From: a virus
DNA: 25,545 bases
Virus record (IMG/VR): IMGVR_UViG_3300009149_000244
Location: 1 to 25,545 of that record
Reading direction: 5' to 3' (one strand)
Shown here: in pieces, positions 18,527-25,545 of the stretch
Layout of the letters: each line of letters opens with the position of its first letter
How positions within the stretch are numbered: the stretch's first letter is position 1
The notes under the pieces: generated by a model
Database searches by the model: none
What the model was told of the DNA's origin: nothing
The model's input: only the letters and a program-made list of their open reading frames with translations
Translations under genes and position numbers: made by a program

Positions 18527-21500
18527 TGGACCGTATTTATAATTATTTTGATATTGAGGGCGGAGACCAAAACCTTTCAGGGTATGCTTTCCCTGCGGTT
18601 TATAAGCACGATGCTAGTGGCTTTTATAACTGGGAAGAAGATAACTTACCTATTAATGATTTAGAGACTCGCTCGGATGTATTCAAGCAATATCTCGGCT
18701 TGGACACTTCTCTTACAGGAGTAACGTTAACGGTTTCTGCCGATGCTCCAAAATCCGCGTCAAGCGTGGGTGTGTATCAAACCGTTCAACAAGCGTTAGA
18801 GGTTGTACCTCGCAGGGTGCGAATACCCGTACTTATTGAGATTTGTGATTTTGGGGATTTAGGCGACTTAGAGATAAAAGATATTCAAGGGGAAGGAGAC
18901 GGGGGGTTACAGATTACCTGCCGCCAGTACCTAGAAGATTTTGGTGTAACAGGCCCCACCTTATCTGCATCTTATACATATGGCCCTAGTGCTTTGCAAA
19001 GTATGCCTACTGAGCTTACAGCGGCTGGATTCCAAGCATCTTTGTATGCGGTAGCTTCTACTCGGCTAGGTATTTCTTGCTCAGCAAGTGAGCCTTGGGA
19101 TAGGCATGGACGTATGTATGTCCAAAAGAGAAACAACTCACAAGATGAGATGCAAACACTTTGCTATGCCCCCTGGCCTCGCGCAAATGGGGTTACGTTC
19201 AGTGGTACTACGGTCAACACCTTTAACTTTGAAGGGTACAGTGAATTAGATGACATTACGGTGAGGGAGGATGCTAATCCTATGGCGGGCAGTATACCCC
19301 TTATCGAAGAGAGGTTGCCTCTTTTAAATACTGATTCTTTAATGGGAGTGGCTTATGGAGCATCATTTAGAAAAATTAAGATTAGTAACTGCTCTAGAGT
19401 TAAGTTGAAAAACGTATGTGTAGATTCCGCTTCAGGAGCAGACTTCACGTATCCTAATAATGCTCAATTCTTATGCGATAGAGGGATAGATATTAGAAAT
19501 TCTAATGTCTTACTGGAGAATGTTGCTGTTTCTCGATTTAGAAAGACTGGTATTTACATGGATAATTCTACTGTGAGTACTGCAAAGCACTTCTTTGTTC
19601 ACAGGATATATGACAGGACCGTAAATCAAACTCGCGAAAGTAATGGGGTGGGAGTTTACTCCGTAGATTCTAATCTTATATTTGATACGAGCTCTACAGA
19701 TACCGCTAGTTATGCTGCTAACTCCGCTGGAGCTTACATAAACTCCATCTCGAAGTGCGGTATAGGTATCGAAGCCATTAATTCACAGGTAGGCGGGGGG
19801 GCACGTTCCTCTGATTTAACTTTATCCTACCCTAAAAACGCTGGCGTAAGTGATTTCGACACAACTCATATAACCTGCTTCGGTAACGAGACAGGTATCA
19901 GGTTAGAGAATTCTATTTTAAATTATGATGGACGTCCATCTATATTTTGTAATATAAAAGGAGTGGATGCCTTCCAATCCAATATCACTCTCCCTCAATT
20001 TAGTATTGACTACAATCAGGATGAAGGTGTATATTTAAGCAAATCAGGATTTCAATACGGCAACTTTTCAACGTGGTTCGCTGCGTACGGTAGTTGTAGC
20101 GCAACTCTAGGTGCGGCTAAACCCAAGCCAGCTTACTGTGCCGACTATAACGGTATTAATATTCACTCAGATAAAGGGTCTTCAATATCCCCAGCCCAAG
20201 ACTGCAGCGCCATCCTCAATCTTGATATGTGGGGAGGGTCCTATTCAGGTACAGGCCAGAATACAATAACTCGGTTAGCGATGAGCAATCATAATGCTGC
20301 AGCCCCTTCTATTTTAATCTCTGATAATTCCAATGGAGAGTTCGTACAGTTAGTAGTCGCTACTCCTGGGACAGATGGAGGTGTAGGGGGTAAGTGCGCT
20401 AGAGCAGAAAAGAACTCCACTCTTACAATCCGAGGGACAAGTAAAGGGGCTACAGGGTTAGGTTCCTACGGTACCCTTAATAGTTTAGCCGCAATGGAGC
20501 GTAACTGGACTACAGCGGCTACTTGCGCTGATGGCAATTCGAAGATTACTTTTTCTGGCCCTACTAAAATTTCTCGATACGGTATTGCTGTCCTTGCGGT
20601 TAACAACTCGGAAGCGTCATTTGGGCCTCCTATAACCGCTGGAGAGTCTGCGCCTAATGGGTCTCTTTATGGACTGGACTCGTCTTCTAACCATACCATG
20701 ATTGATTTGCATGCTAATAGGGCGTGTGTAGTAGCAAGCAACAAATCTACGATTAGTATGGAGTCTTTGGGAGGGTCTTCTTTAACCCCCGCATCATCCG
20801 TAGACTCTAAATCGCTGTCTGCTTTATCTGGACTGTATACGTCCGCAACGTCAGGTAGTTTTGTTAGATTCTGCCCTAACGGGTTTACAGAAAATGCGAT
20901 AGGTACTCTTCAGGTAGAGGCTGGGGGCTTTGATACCTTTACACGGACTAGTTTAAGTGGTGCGCTTAACGACAACCATTCAAATATTAGTACGGGAGGT
21001 ATGTGCGTTAGAGCGGTAGGCGCGAGTCAGGTCAATGCTAACTTAGTTAATTTTAAGTTCGGGATGAGTTCTTCCTCCGTTTCAGGGGTTATGTATAATT
21101 ATAACGGAACGGGCTGTGAGTATGATGGCTTAACAACTTCAGGAGGACCGCCTTCCATTACGTCTAATATCTGTGATTTAGTTACATCGTGCTGTGATTC
21201 TGCTGTTACTACAACGACTGCTGCTGTTACTTCCACATCAACCTCTACCTCCAGTACCCTCACTACCTCTTCCTCTACCTCCACAACTATCACTGACCTG
21301 AGTACTTCTACTTCTACTAGTACTACTACTACTACTTCAACCTCTACCTCCACTACCTCTACTTCTACTTCTACTAGTACTACTACTTCAACCTCTACCT
21401 CCACTACCTTCACAATCACAATTAGCTCTCTTAACTATCCGACTATGGACGTAAGTTTACCTAGGTTTGTTGTAGGTGGGGCAGATGTTATTACTCAAGG

Positions 21501-22386
21501 CGATTCTGCCTCTCAAGAAGAGAATTTTAACACTAACGATGTTGAGTTTTCTTGTATTGGAAGTAGGGTTCATTTATGGAACATAGCAGATACTTCTAGA
21601 TTAAATGCCGCTAACCTACTCATTAACGGTCAAGCCCCTGAAACCGCATGCGTTAATAGTACTTGGCACGGGCCAACTGGAAGATGGCACAACGGCGCTG
21701 CTTGTGACTATTATGGTAAGTTTGGGTTTGCCGCAAGTGCTTTTGAGACTTGCTCAATCACAGCAGGGTCTATAGATGGTTTTTATAATTTAGGAATATT
21801 CCGTATTGTTGGGTCCAATAGAGGGTACCTTAAATCCTACACCGAAGTAGCTTATGATGGATATCCCATAAGGTCACAATATCTTGGAGGTGGTTCTCCT
21901 TTAGACCAGTGCGGTGGTCAGGGATATCAAACTATGTTTGATGTTGCTATTAATACTTCAGGTATTGAAGATGTATCCCGTCATGTAGGTTTAGAGTATG
22001 GAACCACCTCAGGAACAGAACCTGTCTTTGGTCGTGGTTTAGCTGGATTACCGAATGAGCCTGGAAAGATTAACGGTCTTATCACTCACGCCCCCATGAC
22101 AGAAGGTAAGGGTATGCTCTGGGATGTGGGACAGCTACACCCAAATATGCCAGTACCTCCTCTTCACTTGGGTTGGCAAGGGTATATGCGAAATTGGGTT
22201 GACGAGTCTGCGGTTAATGTATTCGCTAACGCTAAACACGCCGCAAATAAAAAGGTAAACCTAGTTTCCATTTACCGCTCTACTACCGCTCTTGGAGGGG
22301 AAGGTAGAGATACCTTAGGAGGTAATCCAACTTATGGAGTCGGAGTCCGTTCCCTGAACATGTTTGATTTAGATAGGTTGGTATAA
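18526..22386 (+). CDS. Giant beta-helix tail fibre/tailspike with Ser/Thr linker (fibre 1)
   Basis: This is probably a receptor-binding fibre of 1286 residues. Residues 1-50 form a likely virion anchor including FYNWEEDNLP (33-42). From about 84 the sequence YQTVQQALEVVPRRVRIPV and LIEICDFGDLGDLEI is a typical entry into a right-handed pectin-lyase-type beta-helix. Short repeated strand-turn units such as SRVKLKNVCVDS, GIDIRNSNVLLENVAVSRF and TGIYMDNSTVS continue to about 880. A C-x5-CC cluster (883-890) precedes a Ser/Thr tract at 895-961. A distinct 325-residue C-terminal domain follows, with several Cys, GRWHNGAACDYYGKFG and a final RSLNMFDLDRLV. No catalytic residues could be identified, so depolymerase activity is unproven. 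A paralog follows directly. Confidence 0.8.
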   Translation: MDRIYNYFDIEGGDQNLSGYAFPAVYKHDASGFYNWEEDNLPINDLETRSDVFKQYLGLDTSLTGVTLTVSADAPKSASSVGVYQTVQQALEVVPRRVRIPVLIEICDFGDLGDLEIKDIQGEGDGGLQITCRQYLEDFGVTGPTLSASYTYGPSALQSMPTELTAAGFQASLYAVASTRLGISCSASEPWDRHGRMYVQKRNNSQDEMQTLCYAPWPRANGVTFSGTTVNTFNFEGYSELDDITVREDANPMAGSIPLIEERLPLLNTDSLMGVAYGASFRKIKISNCSRVKLKNVCVDSASGADFTYPNNAQFLCDRGIDIRNSNVLLENVAVSRFRKTGIYMDNSTVSTAKHFFVHRIYDRTVNQTRESNGVGVYSVDSNLIFDTSSTDTASYAANSAGAYINSISKCGIGIEAINSQVGGGARSSDLTLSYPKNAGVSDFDTTHITCFGNETGIRLENSILNYDGRPSIFCNIKGVDAFQSNITLPQFSIDYNQDEGVYLSKSGFQYGNFSTWFAAYGSCSATLGAAKPKPAYCADYNGINIHSDKGSSISPAQDCSAILNLDMWGGSYSGTGQNTITRLAMSNHNAAAPSILISDNSNGEFVQLVVATPGTDGGVGGKCARAEKNSTLTIRGTSKGATGLGSYGTLNSLAAMERNWTTAATCADGNSKITFSGPTKISRYGIAVLAVNNSEASFGPPITAGESAPNGSLYGLDSSSNHTMIDLHANRACVVASNKSTISMESLGGSSLTPASSVDSKSLSALSGLYTSATSGSFVRFCPNGFTENAIGTLQVEAGGFDTFTRTSLSGALNDNHSNISTGGMCVRAVGASQVNANLVNFKFGMSSSSVSGVMYNYNGTGCEYDGLTTSGGPPSITSNICDLVTSCCDSAVTTTTAAVTSTSTSTSSTLTTSSSTSTTITDLSTSTSTSTTTTTSTSTSTTSTSTSTSTTTSTSTSTTFTITISSLNYPTMDVSLPRFVVGGADVITQGDSASQEENFNTNDVEFSCIGSRVHLWNIADTSRLNAANLLINGQAPETACVNSTWHGPTGRWHNGAACDYYGKFGFAASAFETCSITAGSIDGFYNLGIFRIVGSNRGYLKSYTEVAYDGYPIRSQYLGGGSPLDQCGGQGYQTMFDVAINTSGIEDVSRHVGLEYGTTSGTEPVFGRGLAGLPNEPGKINGLITHAPMTEGKGMLWDVGQLHPNMPVPPLHLGWQGYMRNWVDESAVNVFANAKHAANKKVNLVSIYRSTTALGGEGRDTLGGNPTYGVGVRSLNMFDLDRLV
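21208..21408 (+). repeat. Ser/Thr-rich low-complexity linker region in fibre 1
   Basis: This stretch encodes about 67 residues, almost all Thr or Ser, and joins the beta-helix to the C-terminal domain. Its 3' half consists of two direct copies at 21304-21357 (54 nt) and 21361-21408 (48 nt), separated by one TCT codon. They are identical in codon choice except for two extra ACT codons in the first. Preserved synonymous choices show that the copies arose by duplication, not by selection for composition alone. The reverse strand also reads open here as a Val/Glu repeat, an artefact of composition. Confidence 0.9.
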
Positions 22387-25300
22387 TGAGCCGTACTTAT
22401 GAGTATTATGATGTTACTGGAGGGGGGGACGTTATTACGTCTGGATTCCCTGACGTCTTTCATTATGACCCTAGCACCTTTTATAACTATACGGATGACA
22501 ATCTTGCTACTACAGGATTAGAAATACGCGATAGGTTAATCGGACAAGCTATGGGATTTCCTGGTTCAGGGACATACTCAGGCGTAACTCTTTTAGTTTC
22601 CTCCACCGCAACCCCTGACAGCGAATCGGGCATTTACTCCAGCGTACAAGATGCTGTTGATGCCGTGCCTAGGATTCTCAACTATCCGCTCAACATTGAA
22701 ATTGCAGACTACGGAAACCTAGGTGCGCTTAACATTACAGGTATTAAGTGTCACGGAGATGGAGCTTTACAGGTACAAATATTAAATCAAGGCTCAGATA
22801 CCTCAGCGCTTATTACCAAGGTAAAGGCTTATAAAAACGTTTCTACAGTTACCGCAGACCAGTATAATATACCTTCCCAAGTATCGTCTACTGCCTTAGA
22901 AACTGCATTGCCTTTAAAGGTTTCTCAGCGAACTGGAGACCTTACTTTCAATGCGGTAAGCTGGAGGCTTGGCGCTGCTATCGCCCATCAAACTCCCGAT
23001 TCCCAGCATGAATTTAATGGAGGTGTAAGCTTTACCCAGGATATTTACGGTAATTACAACTTCTCCTCCGTTGACGGATTTTATGTAGATAACTATTCTG
23101 ACATTGGCTCAACTACTAAAGATGAAAGTTGCTTAGCTGGGCCTTTCCCGTCCGTTACGTTTGATGGAGTTACCAGTGGCCTCGCTAATTGTTACCGAGA
23201 TAATCCTGTTTCAGGCGTGGACACGGCTTGTGCCTCTTTATATGGCGCGTACTTTAGCGGTATTGAAATTAAAGACTGTAATAAGGTTAAGTTAAAAGGT
23301 GTAATGGTTGATGGGGCTGTGTTCCGTTCCGTTTTCCCTCAAATGGTACAGTACCTTAGAGAGAGCGGGTTATCCATACTAAATTCCAACGTTCTGTTGG
23401 AGGATGTCGCAGTTGTAAGGTGTAGAACCACAGGTATCCTCGCTAATCAATCTAACGTGTCCGTTACCAAATCTTTAGCAGTGTATAGAGTTTTGAGTCA
23501 GGGGTGGGGTGCCTCCTATGCTTTCGAGGATAATGATGAAAATCTAGAGGGGAACTCTAGAGGTGTCGGCATCTTCTTAGACCACTCTAACCTAATATTT
23601 GATACTAGCAGTGCTGAGGGTTCAGGTAAATACATGAGGACCATCGGTGGAGGTTGTCAGGTAGGTATACAAAGCCTTAACTCTTCTATTGTGGGAGGGG
23701 CTAGAAATACAGAACGTACAAATACATACTCTAAAAATGCTGGGGGTGAGGATACTCAAACAGCGCACCTGCAATCGTTTGGAAATGTCCTAGGTTATGG
23801 GTGTTGGAATTCAGTAATAGACTTTGATGCAAGATTAGATTCGTTTTTAAATACATCGGGATGCACTATAGTTAACTCTGAAGTTTCCCTGCCTATGTTT
23901 AGTGTTGACGATAATGGGTCTAAAGGTATTTACCTAGAGAATTCAACCCTGTACTATGGGAAGTTCGCTAAGTTTATTAACGACTTCGGAGGAACTAGTG
24001 GTACAAGCGGCATTCCCTTATTTCAATGCGATTGGAATAGTGTAAACTTGCACGCTACGAATAATTCAACAGTAGCAATACACCCAAGCGTATTACAATA
24101 TAACGACGTAGGTACATGGGGTGGTAATACTGCTACAGGTACAGGCATATCTTCGGTTTCTAGCTGTTCCTTAATGAGAAACCATGGTATGAGCGACGAG
24201 CCTTCTATGATAGCAGAGCCTGCTATTAAGATTGTTCAGCAATCAAATGCGGACATAGTTGGACTTGGTTATATTGGACACGCCTCTAATTATAAAAGTG
24301 CAGGTATGGCTGCAGCCGTTTCTGAGAATTCTAGCGCTAGATTTTTAGGGTTTAAGGATAAATGGACTACGGTTACGTCTTGGGGTTCTTTATCTAGTAC
24401 TCAAGAGTTACGTAATAACTGGGGGTCCGCTGCGCTATATGCAACCAATAACTCTAGAATTGAATTATTAGGACCTACTAAAGTATCAAGGTTCGGGGTT
24501 AATGTGTTATGCGAGGGAGCTTCCCAAACATATGTAGGTTTTCCTATGGATAGCGGTATTGCAAGATACAGAAGTAAGTATGGGCTTGAGAATGAAGCTA
24601 ATCATACTCGCGCTGAATTCCACTCTTCAAGAGCTTGTTTAGTTGCAAACCGTGAATCTCTTATTAAACTTTACGGGCTAGGCGTATCTGCCAGCACAAG
24701 TTCCTTGTACCAAACACCTGGAATGTATCAAGACACTTCGGGGGGGTATGTTACTTTTCTCCCTAATGGGTTTAGCGAAAACATTTTAGATTCTGATACT
24801 TCTGGTGTTGTTGAGGGTAATAATCTTTCTAGGTATTCTAGGAGTATGGGTTTATTAGAAGATTACACGACGGGACATGATTCTGGTACTACGGGGGGTA
24901 TGTGTGTTAGAGCCGTTAATGATAGCGCCGTGGAAGTAGACCTAGTAGACTTTAAGTTTGGAGTATCTCCTTCTTCTGTGTCAGGCTCGTTTTATAATTG
25001 GCATGGCAGCGGTTTAGAGTTCATTGACGATATGGACAATCATACTCCCTTATCTAATACAACACATACTTGTTGGATTGCGGACCTTTGCTGTGAGTGT
25101 AATCCAACTACAACTACTACCTCTATCACTAGCACGACTATCACTGGCTTGACTACTTCAACCTCTACATCAACCTCTACTTCTACTACCTCTACCTCTA
25201 CTTCAACCTCTACTTCAACCTCTACATCAACCTCTACTTCTACTACCTCTACCTCTACTTCAACCTCTACTTCTGTTACTCATACCTCTTCTACTTCAAC

Positions 25301-25545
25301 CTCTACTTCTACTAGTACTACTTCTACTTCAACCTCTACTTCTACTAGTACTACCTCTACTTCTACTTCAACCTCTACTTCTACTGCTACTACCTCTACT
25401 TCTACTTCAACCTCTACTTCTACTAGTACTACCTCAACCTCTACTTCAACCTCTACTTCTACTGCTACTACCTCTACTTCTACTTCAACCTCTACTTCTA
25501 CTGCTACTACCTCTACTTCTACTTCAACCTCTACTTCTACTGCTA
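22386..25545 (+). CDS. Second giant beta-helix fibre/tailspike (fibre 2), incomplete at the window edge
   Basis: The frame opens with ATG at 22386, inside the previous stop (TAATG), and I read it through without a stop to the window end, giving at least 1053 residues. It parallels fibre 1: a start MSRTYEYYDVTGG with FYNYTDDNL (32-40), then IYSSVQDAVDAVPRILNYPL and NIEIADYGNLGALNI as the beta-helix entry. Helix units include KVKLKGVMVDGA and SNVLLEDVAVVR. The GGMCVRAV...VDFKFGVSPSSVSG block sits just before a C-x5-CC-x-C cluster (896-905). Residues from 908 on are a Ser/Thr tract longer than that of fibre 1 and still running at the edge. The C-terminal tip domain lies outside. It is probably a paralogous receptor-binding protein; enzyme activity cannot be judged. 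Confidence 0.8.
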   Translation, partial: MSRTYEYYDVTGGGDVITSGFPDVFHYDPSTFYNYTDDNLATTGLEIRDRLIGQAMGFPGSGTYSGVTLLVSSTATPDSESGIYSSVQDAVDAVPRILNYPLNIEIADYGNLGALNITGIKCHGDGALQVQILNQGSDTSALITKVKAYKNVSTVTADQYNIPSQVSSTALETALPLKVSQRTGDLTFNAVSWRLGAAIAHQTPDSQHEFNGGVSFTQDIYGNYNFSSVDGFYVDNYSDIGSTTKDESCLAGPFPSVTFDGVTSGLANCYRDNPVSGVDTACASLYGAYFSGIEIKDCNKVKLKGVMVDGAVFRSVFPQMVQYLRESGLSILNSNVLLEDVAVVRCRTTGILANQSNVSVTKSLAVYRVLSQGWGASYAFEDNDENLEGNSRGVGIFLDHSNLIFDTSSAEGSGKYMRTIGGGCQVGIQSLNSSIVGGARNTERTNTYSKNAGGEDTQTAHLQSFGNVLGYGCWNSVIDFDARLDSFLNTSGCTIVNSEVSLPMFSVDDNGSKGIYLENSTLYYGKFAKFINDFGGTSGTSGIPLFQCDWNSVNLHATNNSTVAIHPSVLQYNDVGTWGGNTATGTGISSVSSCSLMRNHGMSDEPSMIAEPAIKIVQQSNADIVGLGYIGHASNYKSAGMAAAVSENSSARFLGFKDKWTTVTSWGSLSSTQELRNNWGSAALYATNNSRIELLGPTKVSRFGVNVLCEGASQTYVGFPMDSGIARYRSKYGLENEANHTRAEFHSSRACLVANRESLIKLYGLGVSASTSSLYQTPGMYQDTSGGYVTFLPNGFSENILDSDTSGVVEGNNLSRYSRSMGLLEDYTTGHDSGTTGGMCVRAVNDSAVEVDLVDFKFGVSPSSVSGSFYNWHGSGLEFIDDMDNHTPLSNTTHTCWIADLCCECNPTTTTTSITSTTITGLTTSTSTSTSTSTTSTSTSTSTSTSTSTSTSTTSTSTSTSTSVTHTSSTSTSTSTSTTSTSTSTSTSTTSTSTSTSTSTATTSTSTSTSTSTSTTSTSTSTSTSTATTSTSTSTSTSTATTSTSTSTSTSTA
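25158..25271 (+). repeat. Perfect tandem duplication of a 57-nt unit
   Basis: Codon-by-codon comparison shows 25158-25214 and 25215-25271 to be identical over 19 codons, including the rarer ACA. The unit is a multiple of three, so the frame is preserved. Perfect identity at synonymous sites suggests a recent duplication or ongoing homogenisation. Confidence 0.85.
25275..25545 (+). repeat. 39-nt in-frame tandem repeats with one variable codon
   Basis: A 13-codon unit of alternating Thr and Ser is repeated. One position per unit departs from the Thr/Ser pattern or uses AGT: GTT at 25275, AGT at 25314, AGT at 25347, GCT at 25386, AGT at 25425, GCT at 25464, GCT at 25503 and the start of GCT at 25542. 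The spacing is 39 nt except between 25314 and 25347 (33 nt, two codons deleted). The last units are identical and the array runs off the window. Confidence 0.88.

Larger units (their letters stand above)
25107..25545 (+). repeat. Ser/Thr-rich low-complexity linker region in fibre 2 (open at the edge)
   Basis: From 25107 to the window end, at least 146 codons encode nearly only Thr and Ser, using chiefly ACT, ACC, TCT and TCA. From 25152 on only eight G residues occur on the plus strand, so the DNA is a nearly G-free cassette. The tract contains distinct repeat families listed separately. Its full length is unknown. Confidence 0.9.

Noticed and set aside
18533-18542. TATAAATA on the minus strand near the fibre 1 start as a late promoter
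   Set aside because: No minus-strand gene would be served by it; similar chance matches occur inside other genes (near 8754 and 13327).
21208-21408. CRISPR array or noncoding satellite in the repeat regions
   Set aside because: The repeats are in frame, encode Ser/Thr throughout, have no unique spacers and lie inside long genes.
21099-21419. Minus-strand open frame encoding a Val/Glu repeat protein of 106 residues
   Set aside because: It is the mirror of the Thr/Ser tract of fibre 1: the G-poor plus strand has no stop on its complement. It has no ribosome site and lies antisense to a well-supported gene.

Overview
The window is a compact, single-strand (+) block of virion structural genes from a dsDNA tailed phage with a contractile (myovirus) tail. 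Baseplate families follow one another in an order that recalls T4-like phages and contractile injection systems: tail-tube initiator/cap-like protein (partial), gp53/LysM-like wedge protein, baseplate hub, gp5-like central spike, gp25-like wedge protein, gp6/baseplate-J-like protein, gp7/tail-protein-I-like protein, then fibre-like proteins. Several proteins are far larger than their T4 counterparts (hub 982 aa, gp7-like 1307 aa), which suggests a large phage genome. The host cannot be named from the sequence. An aquatic origin is only an impression from the style of the fibres. A resident prophage or an injection-system relative cannot be formally excluded.

Layout. Positions 2-4887 hold the axial parts of the baseplate: tube initiator, gp53-like, hub and spike. 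The spike lacks a lysozyme domain and ends in an HxH tip. Positions 4902-8276 hold a small unknown protein and a 1023-aa protein with a C-terminal LamG-like sandwich. Positions 8276-14269 hold the wedge set (gp25-like, gp6-like, gp7-like), the last carrying a huge extra C-terminal part. Positions 14271-18526 hold two proteins sharing N- and C-terminal motifs. One is 193 aa; the other is 1224 aa and looks like the same scaffold with about 1000 residues of carbohydrate-binding-like modules inserted. Positions 18526-25545 hold two paralogous giant fibres/tailspikes, each with an anchor, a right-handed beta-helix and a Ser/Thr-repeat linker. The first is complete with a C-terminal tip domain. The second is open to the window edge, inside its Ser/Thr repeats.

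The genes are packed with overlaps (TAATG at five junctions, ATGA at one, an 8-nt overlap at another) or gaps of at most 14 nt. They are presumably translated from shared late transcripts with translational coupling. No stretch lacks a gene, and no tRNA, terminator, CRISPR, insertion sequence or convincing promoter was seen. The joint product would be the baseplate, its puncturing device and the attached receptor-binding apparatus.

The most notable points are: (i) GATC and CCGG appear to be completely absent from 25.5 kb; (ii) the tandem fibre paralogs carry almost G-free, phased Ser/Thr codon repeats (39-nt and 57-nt periods) that could change length in frame; (iii) a conserved C-x5-CC cluster sits just before each Ser/Thr linker; (iv) the 1224-aa protein looks like a paralog of its small neighbour expanded by insertion.
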